From Paulownia fortunei (Eukaryota; Streptophyta; Magnoliopsida; Lamiales; Paulowniaceae): a stretch of DNA of 64,000 nucleotides. The translations under genes were made by a program, and so were the position numbers. Position 1 is the stretch's first letter. The number at the start of each line of letters is the position of its first letter. A model generated the notes under the pieces. That model saw only the letters and a list, made by a program, of their open reading frames with translations, was not told the DNA's origin and made no database searches. The DNA is taken from NCBI GenBank assembly GCA_019321725.1, contig CM033121.1:10540001-10604000 (forward strand), given 5' to 3'. Positions 1 to 11,200 of the stretch are shown in pieces.

Positions 1-530
1 CGCTGGGCACTACTCTAATAATCTCCCACTTGCCCTAGCACTAATTGCCCATGTACTTTAGGCCTATCTTGTCAAGATGTTCGTCGAATACCTTCTGCAC
101 TAGAGGTTTGGTTAGTGGGTCTGTTATATTTTCTGCTGAAGCGAATCTATCCACTACACGTCACCTCTACCAATGATCTTTATGATCAGATGGTATCTTC
201 TCATGATGTGTTTGGATCTTTGATGAGATCTTAGCTCTTTTGCTTGCATAATAGCTCCATTGTTATCACAATATATCAATATAGGATCAACAACGTATGG
301 AACCACACCCAACTCTTAGATGAAATTCCTTATCTAGACAGCTTTTTTTTTCACATCACATGCAACAATATATTCAGCTTCGGTGGTAAAATCCACGATT
401 GTCTCCTGCTCTGTAACTCTTCTAGCTGACTACACCACCGTTTAAGGTGAATATATATCTGAATATTGACTTTGAATCGTCTATATTGGACTAAAAACTA
501 AAACATGTATAACCTTCTAGTTTCAGTTCC
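1..530 (-). pseudogene. copia RNase H remnant
   Basis: The - strand translation gives broken pieces typical of the copia RNase H end, for example SQLEELQSRRQSWILPPK near 360-430, with stops and shifts between them. This is the C-terminal domain of Pol, which degrades RNA in the RNA-DNA hybrid during reverse transcription. It continues directly from the RT remnant on its right and is not expressible as one frame. Confidence 0.65.
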
Positions 531-538
531 CCAGAGCC

Positions 539-1745
539 TTATATTAGAAAGATACCCTTAGTCCTTCTCGAGTACTTTAGGATCATTTTTATGGCCTTCC
601 AGTGTTCCTCACTTGGATTGGACTGATATCTACTCGTGACACTCAGATCATATATGATATCAGGCCTTGCACATAACATGCCATACATTATGCTTCCTAT
701 GGCAGAAGCATAAGGTTTGCAGGTCATCTTTTCCCTTTCCTCTGGGGTCTTAGGAGACATTGCCCTCGAGAGAGAAACACCATGACTCATTGGCAATAAT
801 CCTCACTTGGATTCCTCCATGCTAAACCTCTTTAACATTTTGTCTATCTACGTGGATTGGGATAGTCCGATTGTCATTTTTAACCTATCTCTATAGATCT
901 TTATTCCAAGAATAAAGAATGCTTTTCACAGATCCTTCTTGGAGAACTGATTAGACAACCAAGTCTTAGTTGACTGAATCATCCCTATATCATTCCCAAT
1001 GAGTAAGATGCCATCATATATAACATAATAAATGTCACTGCGCTCCCACTAACCTTCTTATAGACATAGGGTTCATCCGAGTTTTTGGGGAAATTAAATG
1101 ATTTGATTGCCACATCGAACCGGATGTTCCACTTTTGAGAAGCCTACTTGAGTCCATAAATGGATCTCCAGAGTTTGCAAACCTTTTGGTCACTCTCTTT
1201 GGATATAAATCCTTTTAGTTGCCTTATATAGATTTTTTCCTTAATATTTCCATTAAGGAAAGTGGCCTTTACATCCATCTACGATATCTCGTAGTCATAA
1301 TATACTGATATGGCTAGTAGTATCCAAATGGATTTAAGCATCGCTACTGGCAAAAAAGTTTCCTTATAATCAATTCTTTGCTTCTAAGTATAACCTTTTG
1401 AAACTAGTCGTGCTTTGTAGGTCGTTACCTCTCTATTTACTCCAAGCTTCCCTTGTGGACCCATTTACAGCCAATAGGAACTATTCCTTATGGTGGGTCT
1501 ACCAAGGTCCATACCTTGTTACAGTGTATGGAGTCCATCTCAAATTGCATGACTTCTTGCCATCTTCCCGAGTTGATGTCCAACATCGCCTTTCTAGAAG
1601 TCCTTGGATCTTCGTCCAAGGGGAGATTCTCCTCGTTGTTCTCTAACAAAAAATCATACCTCTCAGGGGTCTTTAAGATCCTATGGGATCTCCTAGGAGA
1701 ATATGTGTTTGAAGGCCCAGCCTCAGCTGGTTGACCCATTACTAC
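539..1745 (-). pseudogene. copia reverse transcriptase remnant
   Basis: Two clear pieces frame the domain. At 1488-1739 is the segment just before and at the start of copia RT, with a charged linker (RRSHRILKTPERYDFLL) followed by WQEVMQFEMDSIHCNKVWTL. At 539-796 is the segment after the catalytic core, with YASAIGSIMYGMLCARPDI. The stretch between them matches copia RT in short blocks over several frames with stops. The enzyme would copy the element RNA into DNA; this copy cannot be translated intact. Confidence 0.85.
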
Positions 1746-2089
1746 GTCTGTAGGGAGGCTCTGTGGTGTTGAATTTCTTCAAGTTCTACGACTTCGCCAT
1801 TTTTATCTAATAGAAACTCCTCTTCCAAAAAGATGGCATTCCTCAAAATAAACACCTTTTGTTCTGAGGGGTCGTAGAATAGTATCCAATAGATTTCTTT
1901 AGATATCCTAAGAATCTACATAAACTGGATCTCATATCCAATTTATCCCCACTTGCTGCTTTACGTAAGCAGCACACCCCCATATCTCAAGGTATTTATA
2001 AGAGAATGGTTTCCCACACCACATCTCATATGGTGTTTTGGGCACTGACTTTAATGACACTCTATTTAATAGATATGCCACCATTTCTA

Positions 2090-2870
2090 GAGAGCATAGG
2101 CCTAAAATAAAAGAAGAAGTCCAATGAAACTCATCATCAATCGAATCATGTCCAACAAGGTTTGATTTTTATGCTCCGCAACTCCGTTAAATTGGGGAGT
2201 TGCAGGAGGGATCCACTGAAAGAGAATCCCATTCTCTTTTAGATAATCAAGAAACTTTGTGCTCAAGTATTCACCTCATCGATCTGATTGAAAAGCCTTG
2301 ATACTTAGCCCAGTTTATTTCTGCACCTCGCATCTAATTTTTTTGAACTTTTCAAAAGCTTCAAATTTGTACCTCATAAGGTAGACATAACCATACCTAG
2401 AATAATCATTGGTAAAGTTATAAAGTAATGATAGTTTCGATGAGCATTAACACTTAATGGCCCACAAGCATCTGAATGGATCAAATCCAATAGATTTTTA
2501 GCTCGGTCCACTTGACCCAAAAATGGTGATTTGGTCATTTTCTCTTTAAGACATGTCTCACATGTTGGCATTCCTTGCTCTTTCAAAAAATTAAACAATT
2601 TGGACAACTTATGAATTCTTTTTCTCAAAGATATGACCTAATCTAGCATGCTATAAGAGTTGGAAACTATGATCATATATTTTTTTTTTATTTTGATGAA
2701 CATGAAAAAAGGAGTTATGGGGATTAATAGAATACAAACCATTCATCAATATGCCAAAGGTAATTAAAACTGAATCTTTAAAAATAGAACAACTTCCATA
2801 TTTTATTGAAAAAGTAAAACCTTTTCCATCCAAAAACAAGAATGGAGATAATGTTCTTAACTATCTCTGG
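2090..2870 (-). pseudogene. copia pre-integrase and integrase remnant
   Basis: The - strand reads through a pre-integrase region (RKRIHKLSKLFNFLKEQGMP), a zinc-binding CETC pair (CETCLKEKMTKSPF) and then IHSDACGPL, the usual start of the copia integrase core. Further left come NDYSRYGYVYLM, FQSDR near the second catalytic acidic residue, and TPQFNGVAEHKNQTL, which contains the region of the catalytic glutamate. In-frame stops occur throughout. Confidence 0.85.
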
Positions 2871-2929
2871 AACATAAAGACAATTGTTTAAAACTAAAAC
2901 ATCTCCATTTCCTAAAGTTAAGTTGACAC

Positions 2930-3470
2930 TTTCTATGGCTAATGCAGCAACCTTTCCTCCATTCCCCTACCGCAAGACTGTCTCTCCTCTACTTAGCTCC
3001 CTACTTCTTGCCATAACCTGCAAATTATTGCAAAGATGAGACCCACAGTTGGTATCCAATACCCAAGAAATATCGTTAATTAATAAGTTAACTTCAACAA
3101 AATAAATACCTAAACTCTTCAGGCTCGCAAGGTACTCCTTGCAGCTTCTCTTCTAATGCCCAGGTTTGCTGCAGTAGTAGCAGCACTTGCCATCGGTCTT
3201 GTTGGAACTCTTAGAGATGCCACATGTTGGCTTCATGCCTTTGAAAGGATTTTGAGGAACGCTTTCCTTTCCCCTTCTTTCTCTTGGGCTTTACAGCCTT
3301 TGAGTTGGATAAGGATCTAACAAGCATGACCGGCTTGTCCTTCTTCATAGTGTACTCAGCCGTCTTCAACATGTTAACCAGCTCAGCATGTTGTCCTATA
3401 TACCCTAATTTTATGAGCCCATATGGTACTAAGTGTCAAGCAAGACCCATCAAACCTCCATGTAGATAGA
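2930..3470 (-). pseudogene. copia Gag zinc knuckle and protease remnant
   Basis: At about 3130-3260 the - strand encodes KPTCGISKSSNKTDGKCCYY followed by CSKPGH, a copia nucleocapsid CCHC knuckle. Left of it is WVLDTNCGSHLCNN, matching the copia aspartic protease active site, where the usual residue after DT is G; here it is N. Upstream Gag (3270-3470) survives as short blocks. No frame is open across the region. The rest of Gag up to the leader is not recognisable. Confidence 0.8.
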
Positions 3471-4598
3471 GCATCAAAATGTTTCATGACTCATGGCTAA
3501 TGTAGAGACGAGTCCATCCCATGGGCATCACCATGCTTAGTAGAGATCACAACTTTTCATTATAGAGTCATTCCATGACTCATGGCCAATGAAAAAGTAT
3601 GGTAGCATAGTCATGTCAACTACTTTTGATGTTAGGCATGGATTATTAGGTCCTACCCAATTATATCCATATTTGCTTGAAATCGAAATTCAAAAATTCC
3701 TTTACTTGATTTTTAGTTCAAGTGGGGTATTTATGTTAACCAATACCTCATCAATTTTAATCTTGATTTATTTAATAAATTGACAATCAAATCAACTAAA
3801 TAAACCCTACGCATGCATCTAATACATACATAATCCGATTGATCATGGGCTATTCCTATGCGATCCATTTGAGTAAAAAAATGGATCTAGGTCAATCTTA
3901 TGGAAATAGAAACTAATATCTATTATATGAATATATCCCAAACTTTCATAGGTCTTCTCTTATTTTTCATCTTGTCTACCAAAAAGCAAAAAGAAAAACC
4001 TCACTCTATTCTACTCTCATTCAAAATGTAAAGTACATACAAAGAAAGAATAAGCGACTCATAACCCTATTTCAAAAATACAAAGATAAATAAATCCAAT
4101 TACATTGGTCCAAATGGCTCCATGATCATCCCATACATACTAATAAATATATCATATGAATTTATTAAAATATGGAAATTTACCATCCTTTTAAATTGTA
4201 ATTTCATGAGTTGGGATAAAATTATGATTTTTCAAGAAAAACCCTTTTTTAAATTTTAAAACTAAATATTTTCATTATAAAATCAAAAAATCATATTTTT
4301 CCATTCAACATGACAGTGTGCACAGTCGGTGCGTGCGCCCAGTGGGCACCCAGCAGGCGCGCGCTGGCACCCGACGGGCACCTAGTGGGCGTGCGCTTCT
4401 GCGTGGGCGGGCACTCTGCACTGTGCCATGTATGATTTCTTCTTCTAATCGAATCAAATTTAATCATAAATGTTTTGTTTAATAATTAAATTCATCGCAA
4501 AATAATTTTATTCTAATCAAAACTACAACAAATTAATCAGAATTCAACAATTAAATTCACAGGCACAAATTGAATCCAATTGGAATTGCGCAAACTGT
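3471..4598 (-). other. copia leader region with degraded Gag
   Basis: About 1.1 kb between the primer-binding-like site and recognisable Gag. It is AT-rich except for a GC-rich block at about 4315-4425 made of repeated GTGGGC / GGGCACC motifs. I recognise no Gag N-terminus, so it has probably been deleted or decayed. A short sequence (CATGACTCATGGC) occurs twice, near 3482 and 3574. Confidence 0.45.
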
Positions 4599-4612
4599 GG
4601 CTTAGATACTAC
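4597..4612 (-). promoter_or_regulatory. Degenerate primer-binding site of the copia element
   Basis: On the - strand the sequence after the LTR end (CCCAACA) is GTAGTATCTAAGCCAC, a decayed form of TGGTATCAGAGCCAC, which pairs with initiator tRNA-Met in plant copia elements. It fixes the orientation of the element and the inner edge of its 5' LTR. Confidence 0.7.
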
Positions 4613-6135
4613 TGTTGGGTTCACGTGATCCCAGGGTATGTGTAGTGGAAAATTAAAAATTTTAAAAATATCAAACCATAAGAATTATAGTAATACCCGA
4701 ATTCGATGCAATTTTTAACAATCTCATAATTACCAATAGTTGTAATAAAATAATAAAAGTATCAATTTATACCTTTCTATGCACTCCGATTTTCGTAGGG
4801 TATGAAGCAATCAATTGCTAGCCCTTTTTCTGAATTTGGTTCACAAGGATCCAAATGTTTCCCCTCTAAAGTAGTCTACACTTTGAGTAAGAACACAAAT
4901 TTAGAATTCCGCTAGCAGTTCTGATTTCTTTTCTAATTTGGTTGATGGAGTGTGTATGAAAATATTAATTCCTATTATCAACTTGTGATAAAAAAAATTA
5001 ACACTTAAAGATGGATTTTTTTTTGGGAGAAAAAGGTTGGATGAAGGGACAAAAAATTTCAAGAGTCCTACTCTTGGTATTTTTTGTCTCTTTTTGATTG
5101 GTTGGAAGATATATTGGTTTATCCAAACTTCTTTCAATTTTATCTTTTTTATATCTTCCAAAGATATTCAAGATTAAACTCTTGACTTTCCATCTTTTTT
5201 CATGGGCCTTTCCTAACAGGCCTTAGTGAATTGGGCTTGGACATAAAAATAAATACTACAATTAATCTAATTAATTATCATACCCAAATTAATTAAATTT
5301 ATCTAGTCCATCTAATCAAGTTAGACCCAATTAAATAATCTAATTATTTAATTAGGTATATTAATTTAATAATTAAATTAATTTATGGACTACATAATTA
5401 TTTTAATCCAATCAAATAATTATTTCACTCCAACTGGGCTACTTAATCTTATTTGGTCCAATTAAATAATATAATTATTTAATTGAATAATTAATTCAAC
5501 TTCTTGAATTAATTTAAGTTTCAATTAATTAATCTCTATTAATTAATTTGATCCAACCCTTTGGATCAATTCCTAAATTAAAAATGTTCCATCTCAAATT
5601 GTATGTGACCCTTTAGGTTCACAACTTAGCTAGCAGTGGGCTTGCAATATTTGCAACTTATGAATAATAATTATTCTGATTAATTAATCCAATTAATTAG
5701 TTCACTTGAAATTAACTCCTTAATTTCAAGAACCTCACAAGTCATGGGAAACACCTAGTAATTGTATCATGACTACCTAGACTTAGGTGAAATAGCGAGT
5801 GAACTTATTTCAATTATGAGTATCATATACGTAAGGTTTGTCCATTAACTAATCTCCCAATTGAGTCTAGGACAGGGATCAATAGTCGAAACCCTAATTT
5901 CTCAATAACTATGATTCCATTTAAAGTTTCAATGACTCATGATGAATCATTAGAAAACTATCATCTAACATTCATCCTACCATAGCCAAGGACTTTTGAG
6001 TCATGAACTATGAAAACATAGGAGATTCACTTGTTCTACCAGACAAGTGACAAATCCTTTATTGACCACTCATTAATCTCCATACATATCAATGCAAAAT
6101 CCAATGTATCCCCTTTATGATTATTAGGCAATCAG
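4612..6135 (-). repeat. 5' LTR of the copia element, truncated by the gap
   Basis: The sequence from the LTR/PBS junction to the run of Ns is one AT-rich block without a coding signal. Its inner end, TGTTGGGTTCACGTGATCCC read on +, is the characteristic end of a large copia LTR family in plants. At least 1.5 kb is present; the outer terminus is not in the assembled sequence. Open frames inside it are chance. Confidence 0.7.
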
Positions 6136-6235
6136 NNNNNNNNNNNNNNNNNNNNNNNNNNNNNNNNNNNNNNNNNNNNNNNNNNNNNNNNNNNNNNNNN
6201 NNNNNNNNNNNNNNNNNNNNNNNNNNNNNNNNNNN
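6136..6235. other. Assembly gap (100 Ns)
   Basis: Exactly 100 Ns, the usual placeholder for a gap of unknown length. It separates a copia LTR on the left from the middle of a host gene on the right, so the true distance and the missing 5' exons cannot be judged. Confidence 0.99.
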
Positions 6236-6288
6236 AATAGATGAAAACGAGCAACAGAAAGATTTTATCAGTTCTTTTTTCTTTTTAG

Positions 6289-8160
6289 ATGGTCAATACA
6301 GATTACTTGAAACTCTAACTGGAGGATCAAAGATTCCATCAGTTGTCATAATTGACCCGATTTCTCAGAAACACTATGTCTTAACTGAGCAGTCAGTTTT
6401 CAGCTATTCTTCCCTATCTGTGTTTGTTAACGATTTTCTTGCTGGAAAGCTTCCTCCGTATCTACAATCAGCTGCTATAGTTCCTAGCTCGAGAAATGCT
6501 CAAAGACCACCATTTGTTAATCTGGATTTTCATGAGACAGATTCTATTCCTCTAGTTACAACCCATACTTTTGCTGAGCTGGTTCTCGGTAATAAATCTG
6601 ATCCCAGGAATTCCGGCCATTCTTGGGATAGAAACGTATTGGTTCTTTTTAGCAATAGTTGGTGTGGATTTTGCCAGAGGATGGAACTTGTTGTTCGTGA
6701 AGTGTACCGAGCAGTTAAGGGTTATGCCAATATGAAGATAAATAGTTCAAAGAAGGAGAAATTGATGCTGACAGGTGGTAAGATGTTCATTGCATTATGT
6801 CTGTGATATAATTTTTGCAGATTGACTATAGAAAATTTGTTTAGAATTTTTTTTCCATTTTGAATTCAATTATTCTTCCTATTTTTGTTTTTGGTTATGT
6901 ATAGCAAAAAATTTTCGTCAAAAAAACTTGACAGTTCCGTAGCAGCCCATTTTTATTTTTGAATTGGATTGTAGTTGAAAATTGCTGAAATTGTTCTGAT
7001 GGTATCTGCTGCTGAACTATTAGTTCGGAGTTAATCTGCAGAGGTATCTATGGAAAATAATGATCGATGCCATTCTTTCTGAAGTTGTTGGATACCATCA
7101 TAGGTTTTGTAATTATCTTAGACTAAAATGGGCAAAATTGTGAATGGGAGAAAGTTTTGGATTGAAGTGATGTAGTACAACCTTGGCCCTTGGGCATTTC
7201 AAAACTGATGTTGGACAGCTTTTTTAATATAAGTTTCAGTCCGCAAGAACTCTGGTTAATGGATGGAAGTTTATATAAAAGGTTGGGTTGAATATAGATT
7301 TTAAAAATAATAGTTGATGGTGAAATTTTGGATCTGATTGACGTTCCTTAGCTCTAATAGGACTTCATAAGAGTAAAATATTGTTTTCATAGGTTGTTCT
7401 GAAGCTAGATGTTGAATTTGCAATTGGGGTTGACTGTGCTATATGGAGGATATTTTTTATCTCTGTATGGAAGGGAAGACAACGTGTGTTTTAGTTGTAG
7501 GAAATCTGATATGGAGAACACATAAAGAGAAGAAAAGGAGAAGAAAATTAAGTTTTTCAGATGAATGAATTCAAATAAACATGTCGGCTGTCGCTAATTG
7601 TCATTTTCTATACTGATATCAGTACCAACAAACTTTTATATGGAACTAAAAGACTTCTTTTATAGGAAAAGGTAGGGCTTTCAATAGATTAACCAATTCA
7701 AACACTTATTCTAGATGAATAATATCTTTAAACAAATCGAAAACACGAGAATCCTCACCAAATACTTGAAACGTATATTACGTCAAGCCTATAAAATTAC
7801 CAATAGTACGCTAAAATTTTAAAATTGGTGGAAATCAACAGTGTAAGTATAGTATGTGCAATGGGGTATTCCTTTCAACAATAAGTCTTCGTGCTCATTG
7901 TAGGACCCATGTCCTACAGCCTGAAGTTTATCATGGTTTGCATCATGAATGTCTTTTCACTTAAATGAAGACCGGCCATGAATTAGAAGAACTAGGAAGC
8001 AGGAGGTGCATGCAGGCCTATGACCACTGCCTAGAACTCCTATTTGATATTCGAGTTCAGGGGAGCCAATGTGATGTACATCAAAAGAGTTACTCTGCCA
8101 ATCATTATTTCAAACTGATGCATTCTGTTAGATCATAACTCTCTCTCTCTACGTAGATAC

Positions 8161-8212
<52 letters not shown>

Positions 8213-11200
8213 GTTCATATATGTATATACATATAAATTCATATGTGTTTGTGTGCGCGCGCGCGTGCATGTATATTACATGCATGTATGCAGGTACATA
8301 CGTATGAATGCATGTACCTATAATCTTGCAGTTGCGAACTTCATTTGTGTTGTTGATTTGATTAAGGACAACTTTAATATCTGACGAACTTTTGTATTAT
8401 CATGAAGCTTTTGGTGCCCGCTTCTTGTTTTTCTTGGGCGATTTCACATGGAAGATGGAAATGCAATTGTAATCCTCGCAAATTCTAGCAGTTAGGAGAT
8501 GGAAACACACCATTAATGCTACATAGGACAAAAAATTATAAGTGATCAATTGTATCTTCTCAAATGTATATTTCATAGGAATTTGATTTGAGTTAGTGGA
8601 TCAAGGGATATATTGATATTGGTAATGATAAATGTAAGAGAGAAGGCTCTGATTTAGTGGCACAGTCACTTTTCCTTTTTCCTAGTTGAGTGAATTCTTG
8701 GAACTAATTGTAAAACCACATCGAAGTATAATGCTCTTTTGTATTCTAGAAAAGAATGGTTAAAACTAGATTTTTCCCCTGCCCCTGGTTTTGGATATTG
8801 GGTCTAAAACCACATGAACAATAGCGTAGACGGTGTGAATGTGGGTCCGTGAGGGACAGCTCGCTCAACATTCTTATTATCCTATTCTTATACTGCCGTG
8901 GAAATTTTTAATAGGAAACTTGAAAACATACTGGTGTGAGTGCACCAAAATTTTAGACGTGGATCTATAGAATTATTACTCAGTTTTCATGATATATTTA
9001 ATCTTCCACCATTTCATATTCTTTTTGAATTAAGCATGCCATTTATTTATTTTGCCTTTCTATCATGTTTATTATGTGCATGTATAAGTGATCACCTCAA
9101 AAGTGTTAAGTCTTTATTCTTCTATTAGTAGCATGAGTATACATAGTGATGAAATGTTATTATGCACTGATTCTGATCATTGGCTTAGATATGTGGCAGA
9201 GTATGTTGCAGATGCCGTATTGAAGCTTCCCCTTATTTATATGATGGATTGCACACGTAATGACTGCAGCTTGATCACAAAACCAATACTGCAGGTGCGA
9301 GTCATAGGACTACATATTTAATTTTTTTGTTTAACTACTACGTTTTGCTGACCTTTTTTAATGGGAAAGGACTAATAATCCCAAATCCCAATTACTTGGG
9401 CTTGTTTTGGATTTGGCATTTTCTCTGAGATCACTCTTATTTGTATTCTTAATTCCAAATATTGTATGGTAGGAAAGAATTTGTGCGGTGAGAAAGAGGT
9501 AAAAGAGTTGAGAACAACATGCTGTCTATGACATTGTTAAATTAGATAAAATTGTCAGTAATGACGTTGGATGTCAGGCAGGTGAGGTAAACTCTGTCAA
9601 AGAATTTCCAAACACCTAATATAGGCGGCAGAGAACAGAAATTTGGAGGATGATGATAGCTTTCTCTAAGGTAGAAATCATGGAGTATTTGATGGCCCAT
9701 TTTTTCAAAATCTGCAATTCCTATGCATGGGATCTATATTGTATGATGATGTAAAACCTTAAGAAAAAAATGGAAACAAGCATCCACAACATTTTGTTGA
9801 TCCTAACTGCAGATTTCTTGCTTAATGCCATGACTACGATTGCTTGATCAAGTTTATGTACTAAGCGCACATGGTAGTTCTTCACATGCACAAAGGGTTC
9901 TAAAGATTTAATTGTTGAGACTTTGTAAATGCTTAAAAATTTGAACACCTGTAAAGTTGCTAGTAAATCATTGAATCCAAGGTAAAAGTTCTAGGAGCGG
10001 TTTTTGAATCTAGGCTCTCCAAACTCTTGAATATTACAGTTTTTAAAAGGCTATAACACCCCCAGTGTCTTGTAGCAAGTCCAGGGAAACTGATTTCTGC
10101 TCAAGTTGTATCTTGTATTTGTCCCATGAGTTTTAGCTTGGAAATTCTTCTCTTGTACCATCTGGGAAGATCTGACATCAATACCCTTAGCCTTGGGAAA
10201 TCTCCAAGGTGTATCATCTTTATTCTCTTAATACCCGTCCTACATCTAATATTTACAAGCCTTCGAGGGGTTTGAGTTTGCTGGGTATTTTTTTATCCAT
10301 AAACTTTGTAGTTCGAAAATGGAGGACTAATGACTTTCCTTTTTCGTGTTGCACTCCTTCCTTCTATGTTTTTCCTACTTCCAGACTATGAATCCTTGAG
10401 TATTCTGGTTTTTGACTTGTGTAAACCCTTCTTTTGCTTATTAGATTTGATCCATATTTCTTTCCCTTCATATGGCTTTCTTTGGTTGCTAGGAAGTATT
10501 TTACAAGAAAAAGGATAAAGAAACAGATAAGGAAAAGAAATGATTTTCTTTTACATGTTTGGTTGTCAAGAAAATCATTTTCTTTGTCATGTTTGGTTGT
10601 AAGGAAAAAAGTGAGAAAGTTGGACTAATGTTTGGTTTTTTAGCCCAACTAAAGTAAGTAAATTAAATATATTTCTATGTTTTACATCCTTTTCATGTTA
10701 CTGAATGTAAATTTCAATTATTCTTGTGATTTAAGAACACAATAGTAAATAAATATGCAGCCAAAGGTTTACTCTTTTTACTTGTTTGTAAGAGACCTGT
10801 AAATATTTCCCCATTACTCCTGCAGAGAAATTTTTGGGGAAGTTGCTCTCTTTGTGGGGTTAAAATTTTCCAGCTATCCAAACACATGAAAAAGTAAAGG
10901 AAAATCGAGTTTCAATCACTTCCCTTTCCTTTTCCCTGCAATCAAATGATATCAATGGGAATTCCCTTGTGCATCTGCATGATTTGCATATATATAACTA
11001 TAGAGTTCGTGTTCACCGGCACTATCCTCCAAAATGAAAGCCTCTATTAGCTTGTTTAATCATGAAGATCCCTAAGGTGAAAAATATGAGCCAATGTCTA
11101 AGTTTGTATTCTAGAAGCTTGGAGTCTCGGTGCTGAAAATTCATCGCATTATTGTCTTGCTCTCGTTTTGTGTATCAGGGCCTGGTGATTGAGTCCCTTA

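Larger units (their letters stand above)
1..6135 (-). mobile_element. Decayed Ty1/copia LTR retrotransposon, 3' end beyond the left edge
   Basis: Reading the - strand from right to left the order is LTR (4612 to at least 6135), primer-binding-like site, leader, Gag zinc knuckle, protease, integrase, reverse transcriptase, RNase H. Integrase before RT is the copia order. Every domain is interrupted by stops or frameshifts, so this is an old inactive copy. The 3' LTR would lie left of base 1. The 5' LTR runs into the run of Ns, so neither the element's outer end nor a target duplication can be seen. The class is certain from domain order; the lineage within copia is not assigned. Confidence 0.9.

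Noticed and set aside
9088..9211. Extending LOW-like exon 2 to the left, where the frame is open
   Set aside because: Only the acceptor at 9210-9211 keeps phase with exon 1 and gives DAVLKLPLIYMMD; the extra upstream residues have no counterpart in the family as I recall it.
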